64,000 nucleotides of DNA from Pseudomonas kilonensis (lineage in GTDB: Bacteria; Pseudomonadota; Gammaproteobacteria; Pseudomonadales; Pseudomonadaceae). The translations under genes were made by a program, and so were the position numbers. This document shows, one piece after another, positions 8,250-17,298 of the stretch. The notes under the pieces are model-generated. The model searched no databases. It was given only the letters and a program-made list of their open reading frames with translations, and was not told the DNA's origin. The first letter of the stretch is position 1. Each line of letters opens with the position of its first letter. The stretch covers positions 868,001 to 932,000 of the forward strand of contig NZ_LHVH01000017.1 of NCBI RefSeq assembly GCF_001269885.1, written 5' to 3'.

Positions 8250-9179
8250 TCAACCCCGCGCAGCACTGAAACGCTGCGCCAATCCCTCACGCTCGAAGTG
8301 TTCGGTGATGAAGTCGATAAAGGCGCGAGTCTTGGCCGGGATCAGCGTGCGGCTGGGGTAATAGAGGGAAATCACGCCAAGGTCCATGTACCAGTCCGGC
8401 AGCAGCCGTACCAGTTCGCCGCGCTCCAGCCAGGGCAGCACGTCCGGCACGGTCAGCAGCGAAATGCCCAGGCCCAGCAAGGTGGCTTCGCGCATGGCGA
8501 CCGGGTCGTTGAGAATGATGGATTCAGGCAGCCGCAACGCCGACTCGAAACCGGCGGCGTTACGCATCGTGGCCTGACGTACGCGCCCGGTGAGGCTGGA
8601 GCGCAGCACGATGTTATCGAAGTGGGTCAGATCTTCCGGGTGCTCGGGGCAGGCGCGTGCGGCCAGGTAGGCTGGGCTGGCTACCGCGACCAGATGTGCC
8701 GGCGCCAAGGTTCGCGAGATCACGCCAGGCGTCAGTTCGAAGCCGCCGCCAATCGCTGCGTCGAAACCTTCGGCGATCAGGTCTACCCGTCGGTTCTCGA
8801 AATGCCATTGCGGGCGGATCAATGGGTGGAGGGCCAGAAATTGTGGCATCAACGGCAGCACATGGCCGATGCCGAAGCTTGGTGACAGGCTGAGGCGCAA
8901 TACCCCGGCCGGCTCGCCACGTTCAGTGGTCACGGCGCCGATGGCGGCCTGCAAGGCTTCGAGATGCGTGCCGATGCTGGCCAGGAAGTGTTCGCCGTTC
9001 TCGGTCAAGGACAGCTTGCGGGTCGAGCGCTGGAACAGCCGCACCCCCAGGTTTCGCTCCAGCATTGCCACATTGCGGCTCACGGCCGCGGGCGTCAGGG
9101 CCAGCAACCTGGCGGCCGCCGAGAAACTGCCGGTTTCGGCACTGCGGGCAAAGCATTCGAGATTGGCGAGGCTTTCCAT
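8250..9179 (-). CDS. LysR family transcriptional regulator
   Basis: About 309 residues from the ATG at 9179. The N-terminal winged helix-turn-helix is classical: FARSAETGSFSAAARLLALTPAAVSRNVAMLE, read here in two pieces (SFSAAARLLALTPAAVSR is the recognition region). The remainder is a LysR substrate-binding domain of the PBP2_CrgA type, with GVLRLSLSPSFGIGHVLP. It is divergent from an NAD(P)-binding oxidoreductase gene with 134 bp between the starts, and that shared region is the likely target. The inducer is unknown. Confidence 0.9.
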   Translation of the reverse strand: MESLANLECFARSAETGSFSAAARLLALTPAAVSRNVAMLERNLGVRLFQRSTRKLSLTENGEHFLASIGTHLEALQAAIGAVTTERGEPAGVLRLSLSPSFGIGHVLPLMPQFLALHPLIRPQWHFENRRVDLIAEGFDAAIGGGFELTPGVISRTLAPAHLVAVASPAYLAARACPEHPEDLTHFDNIVLRSSLTGRVRQATMRNAAGFESALRLPESIILNDPVAMREATLLGLGISLLTVPDVLPWLERGELVRLLPDWYMDLGVISLYYPSRTLIPAKTRAFIDFITEHFEREGLAQRFSAARG

Positions 9180-9313
9180 CAAAGTGACCTGATAGTAATG
9201 CTTGAAAATGATTCAACGTATTACTGGCTAATCATCACGTAATAGCAAGGGCAATATGCACCTCAACGGCGGACATCACCGCCCAGGGTTATCCAACTGT
9301 GAGGACATACGAC

Positions 9314-9925
9314 ATGAGCAGCATCGACACCATCGGCATCATCGGCGCAGGCGCCATTGGCAGTGCATTTGCCCGGGCCTTGGCCCGTCAGAACATCAAC
9401 GTCGTGATTGCCAACAGCCGCGGCCCCGAAAGCCTGGCCGAGTTGGTCGCCGAGCTCGGCCCCACCGTCCGCGCCGGCACCGTGCAGCAAGCCGCTGCCC
9501 AACCCATGGTGCTGGTGGCCGTCAACTGGCCGAAGTTGCCCCAGGCGCTGAATGGCTTGCCGGACTTTGCCGGACGAATCGTGATCGATGCCAACAACGC
9601 AATCAAAGTCCCGGAGTTCGAGGCGATTGATCTGCAAGGCCGGGCTTCTACCGAGGTGTTCAGCGAATGGGTGCCGGGGGCACGGGTGGTCAAGGCGTTC
9701 AACCACATGTTGGCGCGCCTGCTGGAGGCTGATCCAGCGTCCGAAGGCGGCAAGCGCGTGCTATTCCTGACTGGCGACGATGAGCAGGCCCGTGGGGAAG
9801 TCGCGCAGTTGATCGATCGGCTGGGATTCTTCGGTGTGGACCTGGGCCCATTGAGCGTTGGCGCACGCTTGACTCAATTCCCGGGTGGGCCGTTGCCGGT
9901 GCTGAACCTGGTCAAGTTCGACTGA
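9314..9925 (+). CDS. NAD(P)-binding oxidoreductase (F420-dependent NADP reductase-like)
   Basis: About 203 residues from the ATG at 9314. The Rossmann motif TIGIIGAGAIGSAFARALA is at the extreme N-terminus, followed by VIANSRGPESLAELV, which positions the arginine that often reads the NADP 2'-phosphate. The VVKAFNHM segment matches the NAFN-type motif of the NPD-F420 oxidoreductase family. Many proteobacterial members of this family work without F420, so the name reflects fold rather than cofactor. The divergent LysR gene is the probable regulator. Substrate unknown. Confidence 0.85.
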   Translation: MSSIDTIGIIGAGAIGSAFARALARQNINVVIANSRGPESLAELVAELGPTVRAGTVQQAAAQPMVLVAVNWPKLPQALNGLPDFAGRIVIDANNAIKVPEFEAIDLQGRASTEVFSEWVPGARVVKAFNHMLARLLEADPASEGGKRVLFLTGDDEQARGEVAQLIDRLGFFGVDLGPLSVGARLTQFPGGPLPVLNLVKFD

Positions 9926-9986
9926 GTACTTCGCCGCATACGTGTAAGGAAGCGCTCGACCAGCGAGGGAGCCCGGCCTGAAACAC

Positions 9987-10268
9987 TCAGTCGGGTTCCA
10001 CGTCCAATTGCAGGCTGTCGTCGGCCAGGCGCTCGGTTCGCCGGACAATACCGCTGATGCGCCGGCCTTCGGCGTTGAACACCACGATCTGGGCTTTATC
10101 CAGATCCGCCGGCAGTGGTGGTCGCACGTGCAGCGCGAACCAGGGCGGTTCGCCGTCATCGAGGCGTTTGACGTCGAACTCGCAGTCGACACTTTTGGTG
10201 TCACGACCAAACAGCGTGTCGAGGCCGTAATCAAGGTGAGTGCTGTCGGCAGCAGGGTCGAGGGACAT
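9987..10268 (-). CDS. Hypothetical protein, 93 aa
   Basis: A short acidic, soluble protein of 93 residues; start chosen at the ATG at 10268 preceded by GGAGACCGCCG. The upstream in-frame extension crosses a REP element and is not real. Features include SVDCEFDVKRLDDGEPPWFALHV near residues 26-48, a beta-rich middle, and a C-terminal RRTERLADDSLQLDVEPD tail. There is no signal peptide or membrane segment. I recognise no characterised family. Confidence 0.6.
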   Translation of the reverse strand: MSLDPAADSTHLDYGLDTLFGRDTKSVDCEFDVKRLDDGEPPWFALHVRPPLPADLDKAQIVVFNAEGRRISGIVRRTERLADDSLQLDVEPD

Positions 10269-10366
10269 CGGCGGTCTCCTGGATGGGTACGCACGGCTGA
10301 TGTTCAAGTGATTCTTCCCGCAATGGAAAATTCCATTGAGTGATCCGTAGAGATTAGCCCCAACCT

Positions 10367-10451
10367 GTGGGAGCAAGCCTTGCCCGCGATGCAGGCGCCT
10401 CGGTTCACAAAGGACCGCGTCGACTGCATCGCGGGCAAGCCTTGCTCCCAC
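10367..10451. repeat. REP palindrome pair (GCAAGCCTTGCCCGC type)
   Basis: Inverted units GTGGGAGCAAGCCTTGCCCG and CGGGCAAGCCTTGCTCCCAC around a 40-base spacer, between two leftward genes. Confidence 0.85.
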
Positions 10452-10491
10452 AGATCGCTTCCTTCTCCCCAAGAGCCGGCGCGGCTGGTGA

Positions 10492-11517
10492 TCAAACGCC
10501 AGGCACGCCGTCTTTCCACGCCGACCAGTTCTTCACAATGTCCTGCACCAGCGGGTTGCCGGTGCGGAACAGGTTTTCCAACGCAGGGACGAACGCGCCC
10601 TGGTCGGCGTATTTGAGCAGGTTGTCCACTTCGTTGCCGCCGGGCTCGGGGCGGTCGAAATCGGACCCGGCCCGCAGAACGGCCAGCCGGTTGATGTCCA
10701 CCCGACCTTCGCGGCTGGCCCGGAGCAAGGCCTCGTAGGTGGAGTTGTCTTCCTGTTGGGTGGTGCAGTAGACGCCCTTGTTGTCGGTGAGCAGGCGAGT
10801 CCAGACTTCGGCGCGCTCGCTCAGGCGGGTACCGGAGAACCAGGTGTTGCCGGCCAGGGTGTCGCAGCGGGTCACCACCGGTGGTTGGTTGGCCGGGGCG
10901 TACGGATACTTCAAGCGCCAGGCCGCCGATTCCTTGCTTTCCGCCAAGGTCACCTTCTGGCTGAGGGCAAAGGCCTTGGCTTGCAGGGCCGGGTTGAGTT
11001 CGAAGACTTCCGTCTTGTAGTCCAGCGGCGGCTTTTCATTCGGCCCCTTGGTGTTGATGCCCAGGTAGCCGGTGGGCCAGTCCTTGGGTACATCCCGCGA
11101 ATCCAGCTCCCATTGGGTGCCGAACTCCACCAGGTAATGGGCCCAGGCCGTCGTGCCAAGCGTGCCGTGGTGTGGGTTGATGCCGGCGATCCCGGCCACC
11201 AGGAAATAGCTTTTGCGCAGGTCGACGGTGGGGGAGAGCGCCAGGGCCAGTGTCGAGGCTGCGGCGTTGGTCTGGCCCATGCCGGTGATCAGCAGGCAGA
11301 CCCGCTCGGCATTGCAGCGGATCGTCGGGTATTCGGCGGACAGTCCCGGCACGCGGATTTCAGTCTTGAGTTCGAGGCGATCGATCCAGTTCTGAGCCTC
11401 GGGGGCGAACATCGTGATCAGCATCACTTTGGGTTGAAGCGGCGGTGCGGCCCCGGCGGTCGAGCAGAACAGGGCCGTGCAGGCCAGGCCGATTGAAATA
11501 GACAGGCGATTGATCAT
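10492..11517 (-). CDS. Purine nucleoside permease family protein (NUP)
   Basis: A 341-residue secreted protein; the signal peptide runs to about residue 23 (LFCSTAGAAPP). The mature part starts PKVMLITMFAPEAQNWIDRL and continues with LITGMGQTNAAASTLALAL and FLVAGIAGINPHHGTLG, the hallmarks of the NUP family related to fungal nucleoside permeases. The fold is related to nucleoside phosphorylases, so a periplasmic nucleoside-binding or cleaving role is as plausible as transport. A decayed outer-membrane protein remnant lies immediately upstream. Confidence 0.88.
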   Translation of the reverse strand: MINRLSISIGLACTALFCSTAGAAPPLQPKVMLITMFAPEAQNWIDRLELKTEIRVPGLSAEYPTIRCNAERVCLLITGMGQTNAAASTLALALSPTVDLRKSYFLVAGIAGINPHHGTLGTTAWAHYLVEFGTQWELDSRDVPKDWPTGYLGINTKGPNEKPPLDYKTEVFELNPALQAKAFALSQKVTLAESKESAAWRLKYPYAPANQPPVVTRCDTLAGNTWFSGTRLSERAEVWTRLLTDNKGVYCTTQQEDNSTYEALLRASREGRVDINRLAVLRAGSDFDRPEPGGNEVDNLLKYADQGAFVPALENLFRTGNPLVQDIVKNWSAWKDGVPGV

Positions 11518-11562
11518 GTATTCGTGACCTCCATGGATTCGAAGTGTGCTTCTACGGTGTGC

Positions 11563-11787
11563 TCAGAATTGATAGCCAACCCCGGCGTAGTATCCCCAGC
11601 CGTCGGAGCGGGCGCGGAAGTGGCCATCGCCAAAGTTAAGCTCACTGCCGTCCTGCCAGTTGCCGCCGTTGTGAAAGTAGCGGCCCACCAGCGTAAAACG
11701 CAATTCAGGCTTTGTTCTTGTTCTGTTGGCAGCGGTGAATGTTCGACGCGGCACTGGGTCGGCGGCGTTGCTGATAGAATCGGCCAT
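11563..11787 (-). pseudogene. C-terminal remnant of an outer-membrane beta-barrel protein
   Basis: The last 50 or so codons read as barrel strands: LRFTLVGRYFHNGGNW, then SELNFGDGHF, then GWGYYAGVGYQF, ending with the terminal phenylalanine typical of outer-membrane proteins. The first 25 codons are unrelated low-complexity sequence, and the selD start lies just 24 bp further upstream, so there is no room for a barrel. I infer a truncated gene. Its place directly before the nucleoside permease gene suggests a Tsx/OmpK-like nucleoside channel, but the fragment is too short to prove it. Confidence 0.55.
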
Positions 11788-11810
11788 CTTGACTGACCAG
11801 AGGTATGCCC

Positions 11811-12845
11811 ATGAGCGAGCCGATTCGCCTGACCCAGTACAGCCACGGCGCCGGCTGCGGCTGCAAGATTTCGCCCCAGGTACTGGAAGTGATCCTGGCC
11901 GGTAGCGGTGCGCAGAACCTTGATCCCAAGCTGTGGGTCGGCAATGCTTCGCGGGACGATGCGGCGGTGTACGCCATCGACGAGGAGCGTGGCGTGGTCT
12001 CGACCACCGATTTTTTCATGCCGATTGTCGACGATCCCTTCGATTTCGGACGCATCGCCGCCACCAATGCCATCAGCGACATCTACGCCATGGGAGGGGA
12101 TCCGCTGATGGCCATCGCGATTCTCGGCTGGCCAGTCAACGTATTGGCCCCGGAAATTGCCCGGGACGTGATTCGCGGCGGTCGGTCCGTGTGTGATGAG
12201 GCCGGTATCCCCCTGGCCGGTGGGCATTCGATCGACGCGCCCGAGCCGATTTTCGGCCTGGCGGTCACAGGCCTGGTGCAAAAGCGCCACATGAAACGCA
12301 ACGACACGGCCACCGCCGGTTGCCGCCTGTACCTGACCAAGCCCTTGGGCATCGGCATCCTCACCACGGCGGAAAAGAAAGGCAAGTTGCGCGCCGCCGA
12401 TGTTGGCCTGGCCCGTGACTGGATGTGCACCCTCAACAAACCCGGCAGCCGCTTCGGCAAGCTCGACGGAGTGACGGCGATGACCGACGTCACCGGTTTC
12501 GGCCTGCTCGGGCACCTGGTGGAAATGGCCGACGGCAGCCAACTGACCGCGCGCATCCGCTATGACGCGGTGCCGCGCCTGCCGGGCGTCGAGTACTACC
12601 TCGACCTGGGGTGTGTACCGGGCGGTACGCTGCGCAACTACGACAGCTACGCCAGCAAGGTCGGTCGGGTCCAGGAACTGCACAAGCGCGTGTTGTGCGA
12701 CCCGCAGACCAGCGGTGGCCTGCTGATTGCCGTCACCCCTGAAGGCGAGATCGAGTTCCTGCGGGTGGCCGCTGAACTCGGGCTGGCGCTGGAACCTATC
12801 GGCGAACTGGTCGAGCGACAGAGTTACGCGGTCGAGGTGTCTTGA
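11811..12845 (+). CDS. selD: Selenide, water dikinase (selenophosphate synthetase)
   Basis: About 344 residues from the ATG at 11811 (a second ATG at 11805 is in frame). The enzyme makes selenophosphate from selenide and ATP. The catalytic glycine-rich loop HGAGCGCK is intact, with C16 in the position that is Cys or Sec in this family and K19 next to it; there is no UGA codon, so this is the cysteine form. Further motifs are [29 protein letters not shown] and [10 protein letters not shown]. Its stop overlaps the start of mnmH by one base, so the two are coupled and the product is likely used for tRNA selenation. Confidence 0.95.
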   Translation: MSEPIRLTQYSHGAGCGCKISPQVLEVILAGSGAQNLDPKLWVGNASRDDAAVYAIDEERGVVSTTDFFMPIVDDPFDFGRIAATNAISDIYAMGGDPLMAIAILGWPVNVLAPEIARDVIRGGRSVCDEAGIPLAGGHSIDAPEPIFGLAVTGLVQKRHMKRNDTATAGCRLYLTKPLGIGILTTAEKKGKLRAADVGLARDWMCTLNKPGSRFGKLDGVTAMTDVTGFGLLGHLVEMADGSQLTARIRYDAVPRLPGVEYYLDLGCVPGGTLRNYDSYASKVGRVQELHKRVLCDPQTSGGLLIAVTPEGEIEFLRVAAELGLALEPIGELVERQSYAVEVS

Positions 12846-13948
12846 TGAGCCATGACATCACCGATTACCGCGACATCTTCCTCAATGACCGGCCGATGAT
12901 GGACACACGCGCCCCGATCGAATTCATCAAGGGGGCGTTCCCCGGCGTGGTCAATCTCCCGTTGATGACCGACAGCGAACGGCAACGCGTCGGTACCTGC
13001 TACAAACAGCAGGGGCAGCAGGCCGCCATTGTCCTGGGGCATCAACTGGTGTCCGGCGAAACCAAGGCCCAGCGCATCCAGGCCTGGGCCGAGTTCGCCA
13101 AGACCCATCCCGACGGCTTGCTGTATTGCTTTCGCGGAGGCTTGCGTTCGCAGATCGTCCAGCAATGGCTCAAGGACGAAGCGGGCATTGATTACCCCAG
13201 GGTCGGCGGTGGCTACAAGGCCATGCGCACCTTCTTGCTGGACACGGTCGAGCAGGCGGTTGCCCAGTGCGACCTGGTGCTGCTGGGCGGCATGACCGGC
13301 ACCGGCAAGACCGAAGCGCTGGGCCAACTGAGCAACAGCCTGGATCTGGAAGGTTATGCCAACCATCGCGGTTCCAGCTTCGGCAAACGCGCCACCGGCC
13401 AGCCTTCCAACATCGATTTTGAAAACCGCCTGGCCGTGGACGTACTGAAAAAACGCGCCGCCGGCATCGAACAATTCGTGCTGGAAGATGAGAGTCGTGC
13501 GGTCGGCAGTTGCGCCTTGCCGCTGCCTTTGTACCAGCGCATGCAGCAGGTTCCGATGGTCTGGCTGGAAGACAGCCTGGAGCATCGGGTCGAGCGGATC
13601 CTGCAGGATTACGTCATCGACCTGTGTGCGGAATTTGTCGCTGTACATGGCGACGAAGGTTTCTCGTTGTTTTCCGAGCGGTTGCTGGCCAGCCTGGACA
13701 ACATCCACAAGCGCCTGGGCGGCGACCGTCACCGGCGTTTGATGAACATTCTGGAAGCCGCCCTGGCCGAGCAGGCCAACAGCGGCGCCGTCGACTTGCA
13801 TCGCGGTTGGATCGAAGGCTTGTTGCGTGAGTATTACGACCCGATGTACGTGTTCCAGCGGGAAAAGAAGGGCTTGCGGATCGAGTTCTCGGGGGAACAG
13901 GCGGCGGTGTTGGAATATCTGCGGGAGCGGGCGGCCCGGGGCGGGTGA
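12845..13948 (+). CDS. mnmH: tRNA 2-selenouridine synthase
   Basis: A 367-residue protein (also named SelU or YbbB) that converts 2-thiouridine to 2-selenouridine at the tRNA wobble base using selenophosphate. It has an N-terminal rhodanese domain with the active cysteine C95 in [11 protein letters not shown], then a P-loop GGMTGTGKT at residues 148-156. The TTG codon just before the ATG is not needed as a start. The ATG overlaps the selD stop. A REP palindrome follows the stop. Confidence 0.94.
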   Translation: MSHDITDYRDIFLNDRPMMDTRAPIEFIKGAFPGVVNLPLMTDSERQRVGTCYKQQGQQAAIVLGHQLVSGETKAQRIQAWAEFAKTHPDGLLYCFRGGLRSQIVQQWLKDEAGIDYPRVGGGYKAMRTFLLDTVEQAVAQCDLVLLGGMTGTGKTEALGQLSNSLDLEGYANHRGSSFGKRATGQPSNIDFENRLAVDVLKKRAAGIEQFVLEDESRAVGSCALPLPLYQRMQQVPMVWLEDSLEHRVERILQDYVIDLCAEFVAVHGDEGFSLFSERLLASLDNIHKRLGGDRHRRLMNILEAALAEQANSGAVDLHRGWIEGLLREYYDPMYVFQREKKGLRIEFSGEQAAVLEYLRERAARGG

Positions 13949-13978
13949 CCACAGGTTTGATATCCACTGTCAATCCCT

Positions 13979-14065
13979 GTGGGAGCGAGCTTGCTCGCGA
14001 TAGCGGTATTTCAGTCACATCAATATCAATGGGTCTGACGCTATCGCGAGCAAGCTCGCTCCCAC
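13979..14065. repeat. REP palindrome pair
   Basis: Inverted GTGGGAGCGAGCTTGCTCGC and GCGAGCAAGCTCGCTCCCAC units around about 40 bases. It sits between the convergent mnmH and histidine phosphatase genes. Confidence 0.9.
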
Positions 14066-14084
14066 AAAGGGAAATAGCGACTGA

Positions 14085-14759
14085 TCAGGTCGGGCAGGTC
14101 TCCTGGCCATTATCCAAGCCTTGCTTGTAGCTCTGACTAGAGAGGCTGGCCTTGCCGTTGTGCCAGGTCAGGGTCAGCACGTACAGCGAATCAAAATCGC
14201 CTGACGCCCAGTCATCGGTAATGGTCTGCTTCTTGCCCACGGCCTCCCCGGCGACCTTGTTGATCAACTCTGGCAGGTAGCCATGTGACCAGGCGGTATA
14301 GATGGTGGCGTTGTGGTACTTGTCGTCCAGCAGTTCATCAGCGAGGTCGCTGGTGTCGTTGGCTGAATAATTGATGTTCACCGGCAACCCGAGCTTGATG
14401 GCACTGGGGCTGATGGTCATCAGCGGGCGAATATAACTGTAGGAATTGTCCAGCTCACCCTCTTCGACATTGCGGGTCGGGTTGGCCGCGAACACGTAGT
14501 CGGCCTTGCCGAATTTTTCCGGCAGCAGGGTGGCCAGGTCGATGGCGCGGTTGAGGCCCTGGCAGTTGAGCTGGCCCAGGCCTCCGGCGGGTTTCTCGGC
14601 GTGGCGCAGGAACACCAACGTCTGCACGCCGTCGGCCGGCTGGGCGCGGCTGACGCTGGATTCCAGCGACAGCACCAGTCCACAGACCACCAGCAGCGTC
14701 GGCAGCACCAGCCACGAACGGTGTTTGAAGCGCCTGGCGAAATTCAGTGGGTTCATCAT
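14085..14759 (-). CDS. Exported histidine phosphatase family protein
   Basis: About 224 residues from the ATG at 14759; an upstream ATG at 14780 is possible. A signal anchor covers roughly residues 11-38 (SWLVLPTLLVVCGLVLSLE). The catalytic signature appears as LVFLRHAEKPAGG, a version of the RHG motif with alanine for glycine as in SixA-like and related secreted members, and the second histidine is in TAWSHGYLP. The substrate is unknown. It is the last gene on the core side before the AT-rich island at 15.1-19.9 kb. Confidence 0.85.
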   Translation of the reverse strand: MMNPLNFARRFKHRSWLVLPTLLVVCGLVLSLESSVSRAQPADGVQTLVFLRHAEKPAGGLGQLNCQGLNRAIDLATLLPEKFGKADYVFAANPTRNVEEGELDNSYSYIRPLMTISPSAIKLGLPVNINYSANDTSDLADELLDDKYHNATIYTAWSHGYLPELINKVAGEAVGKKQTITDDWASGDFDSLYVLTLTWHNGKASLSSQSYKQGLDNGQETCPT

Positions 14760-15386
14760 CGAATAGTTTTTCTTCAGCACTCTTGAGTCAGGCTGACAAA
14801 CCCTGGCACCGCGAAGCGGTTGGCCTCGGGTGGTTTCCCTGTCATTACGCCGCGTCGAATCTTCGGGGGCATTGCTCAGAGTCTCTTCAAGTCCTTTGGT
14901 TCGATCCTGGCTGGTCCCGGTGCACTCTAGCGATCTCCGTCAGGAGATGGGACGAACGTTAACGACAGGATGTTGCGGATTTAAGAAGGGCCGATGTGAA
15001 TTCCGTGACGGGTTCATGGGCATCTGAATTTAGCGAATCGCCCTACGTTCATCGCTTCTCTCCCTGACCCCGCCCCGTTGACAAAGTCTCGTGTTCGCCC
15101 GGCACCGCAGGGTTCCTGCATGTCAGCCCCTGAAAAGCGCGCCTGTTTAGATATCTGACATTCTTGTCTGACAAGATTTTTTTGCCCGGTGAAGTCATGT
15201 CTCAGTAGAACTACAAAATATTGGAGTCTTACTTTTTTATAGTGCGTACTTTAGATATATCTTTGTTGTATGGGAGTGGCAGCTTCTCAGCTGCTTGCGA
15301 AGGCGTCGTTACATTTTGTAGCTTTTGCGAATGACTTTGAAATGCCCACTGTGCAAGGTTAGTTGGCCTAAACAAATAGGTGAGGG

Positions 15387-15415
15387 TTGACAGGAAAAAC
15401 AACAACCGCTAAACA
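15387..15415 (+). promoter_or_regulatory. Candidate sigma-70 promoter of the island operon
   Basis: TTGACA at 15387-15392 is a perfect -35 hexamer; 17 bases further is TAAACA, a weak -10. Transcription would begin near 15,422, giving a leader of about 320 bases before the adenylation gene. The -10 is poor, so confidence is modest. Confidence 0.35.
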
Positions 15416-15448
15416 TTGGGTTCAGATGACAGCCAAGGAAGGCGGAAA

Positions 15449-15514
15449 ATGATTAGGATAACGCCTGGATTTTGTCTCGCGTATGTTTGTTGTTTTAACA
15501 AGCTGTCTCCCTAA
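15449..15514 (+). CDS. Candidate 21-aa leader ORF
   Basis: ATG at 15449 follows AAGGAAGGCGGAAA, a better ribosome site than that of the adenylation gene. The peptide begins MIRITPGFCLAYVCC, has three cysteines and ends KLSP. It could be a leader peptide for the operon or chance. There is no run of ornithine-pathway codons such as consecutive Arg that would indicate attenuation. Confidence 0.25.
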   Translation: MIRITPGFCLAYVCCFNKLSP

Positions 15515-15543
15515 TTATTTACCTCGGTGTGTGTCTACGGGTT

Positions 15544-15560
15544 CACCACTCTCAGTGGTG
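15544..15560. promoter_or_regulatory. Perfect 7-bp palindrome in the operon leader
   Basis: CACCACT, loop CTC, AGTGGTG. There is no T-tract, so it is not a classic terminator. It may be an RNA hairpin or an operator, 185 bases before the adenylation gene. Confidence 0.35.
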
Positions 15561-15744
15561 GATAATTTGCTGCGGCCTTCGGAATTTATATTTCGCACGA
15601 AATAGCTGATTCAGGTATGCCTCCAGTGAAATTATGCCCAGCGCTGGTGTGCCTTGTTTCTAATTGCTAGGTCAAGGTGCTCTTTGGTTAATAGCATTAC
15701 GCTTAAAGCTTGATGCGCCAAAATTATAAATATAAGGGTTTTTT

Positions 15745-17298
15745 ATGTCTCAGGCAGTTCCTCATGATTCGATACTTGATCTTGTGTTGGGTCACTGTTA
15801 TTCCTCACCCGATACGGCAGCTATTGTGGTAGGTGATAGTGTTGTCACATATCAAGAGCTAAGAGATAAAATTTATAAGGTATCTACTTACATTCAAGGC
15901 AGAGGTGTGGAGGTCGGCAGCGTCATCGCTATTATGCAAAATAATATTGGCGATGCGCTTGCTTCTATGTTGGGGTGTCTACACGCGGGGTGCATCTACT
16001 GTCCAATAGACGCCTCTCTGCCTCCTGCAAAAATACAACGTACCTTGGCCGTAGCTAATGTCGAGTTTGTTCTATCCGAACAAGACCTTCCTTATATTTG
16101 GCAAAGCGATGATCCTGAGTTTGTCCACTATAAGGAACTGCCTATACCTGCTTCCTACGCTGCGCTCACACAACGTTACCATCCCTTGGCCTACATTATG
16201 TTCACCTCCGGCTCAACTGGAGACCCCAAAGGAGTAGCTATTGGGCACGCCAATCTGATTGAAATATTCAGGGGGTGGGACGAGATCTATCAATTGAAAA
16301 AACTCAAAAGGCATCTCCAGTTCGCCAGCCTTTCCTTTGACGTGTTTGCTGGTGACTGGCTTCGTGGGCTTTGCTCTGGGGCCATAATCTACGTGCCTAC
16401 TTCAGCCGAGAAATATGTTGTTGAAAACTTGGCTGAATTTATTATCACCTACCAGATAGAGTGTGCTGAGTTCACTCCAATTATTCTTAGGGAACTCTAC
16501 GGTTATGCGTTAAGAAATAACGTAAAGCTGAGTAGTTTTAAACTGCTGATTGCTGGGTCTGATGTTATGCGTGTTAGGGAGTTTAAGGATGTTCGTAAAA
16601 TAATCTCTGACGACTGTCGCTTGGTGTTTTCATATGGGACGACCGAAACAACCATAGATAGCACCTATTTTGAGGCTACCCATGAAGCGCTAAGTAAGCT
16701 CCAAAATGATGCTCCTCTTCCTATTGGTGTGCCCTTTCCGTGCACTTTAATTACGATTCTAAAGGATGACGGTACGCATACTGATCTCCATGAGGTGGGA
16801 GAACTCTACATTGGCGGAGGTGGTGTTGGTCAGGGGTATTTGCACCATGACGTCAGAACATCAGGTCGATATCTGCGTCGTCTACCGCTTGGCCGCCATG
16901 CTCGATGGTATCGGACGGGCGACCTGGCTTCATATGATGGGCAAAATTTCAATCTTCATGGCCGCGCCGATGCTCGGATTAAAGTACACGGAAAACTCAT
17001 AGATCTCACAGAGTTAGAGGCGCACTTGCGCGCCCATGAAGATATATTGGAGTGCGTCGCCACCACAACGCGGCACGATTTAAATAAAAAAATACTTCTG
17101 CTGGTAAAGCTCAAGCCGACTAGTGCCAGGCTTAAGCGCGAAGCAATCGCCGAGCATGTTTCCAATCTTGAGGATTATCCTGTCAGCAGTAACGATATTT
17201 ACTTCACCAAGGACTTGCCGGTGACCATGAGCGGGAAGATAGATCGAGTTGAAGCGAATAGGATAGCCATCACATTGCAAGCGGGGGTGGCCAAGTGA
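15745..17298 (+). CDS. Stand-alone NRPS-type adenylation domain, predicted ornithine-like specificity
   Basis: A 517-residue AMP-forming ligase with every adenylation core motif: FTSGSTGDPKG (residues 153-163), SFDVFAGDW (A4, from 197), FSYGTTETT (A5, from 295), WYRTGDLA (A7), GRADARIKVHG (A8) and the catalytic lysine K498 in LPVTMSGKIDR. It ends there, with no carrier or condensation domain. Aligning by these motifs to the gramicidin PheA pocket, I read D199, V200, G203, E242, L268, A270, S296, I304, D305, K498: DVGELASIDK, differing at two places from the published ornithine code DVGEIGSIDK. Ornithine or a similar basic amino acid is therefore the predicted substrate. The gene is AT-rich with many ATA, TTA and AGG codons. 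Its stop overlaps the next start (GTGA). Confidence 0.88.
   Translation: MSQAVPHDSILDLVLGHCYSSPDTAAIVVGDSVVTYQELRDKIYKVSTYIQGRGVEVGSVIAIMQNNIGDALASMLGCLHAGCIYCPIDASLPPAKIQRTLAVANVEFVLSEQDLPYIWQSDDPEFVHYKELPIPASYAALTQRYHPLAYIMFTSGSTGDPKGVAIGHANLIEIFRGWDEIYQLKKLKRHLQFASLSFDVFAGDWLRGLCSGAIIYVPTSAEKYVVENLAEFIITYQIECAEFTPIILRELYGYALRNNVKLSSFKLLIAGSDVMRVREFKDVRKIISDDCRLVFSYGTTETTIDSTYFEATHEALSKLQNDAPLPIGVPFPCTLITILKDDGTHTDLHEVGELYIGGGGVGQGYLHHDVRTSGRYLRRLPLGRHARWYRTGDLASYDGQNFNLHGRADARIKVHGKLIDLTELEAHLRAHEDILECVATTTRHDLNKKILLLVKLKPTSARLKREAIAEHVSNLEDYPVSSNDIYFTKDLPVTMSGKIDRVEANRIAITLQAGVAK

Larger units (their letters stand above)
14781..15744. other. 964-bp spacer marking the edge of an AT-rich island
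   Basis: The first third (to about 15,130) has ordinary composition and no gene. From about 15,140 the sequence becomes AT-rich (runs such as CAAGATTTTTTTGCCC and ACTTTTTTATAG) and stays so through the three genes that follow. Within it I see a possible promoter (15387-15415), a 21-codon ORF with a good ribosome site (15449-15514) and a perfect palindrome (15544-15560). No integrase remnant, tRNA or clear direct repeat was found. Confidence 0.7.

Noticed and set aside
11514..12683. Long minus-strand frame opposite selD
   Set aside because: Shadow of selD, which has the complete catalytic loop.
14880..14930. GGTTCGATCCTGG resembling a tRNA T-arm near the island edge
   Set aside because: No complementary T-stem, acceptor stem or anticodon arm could be built around it.
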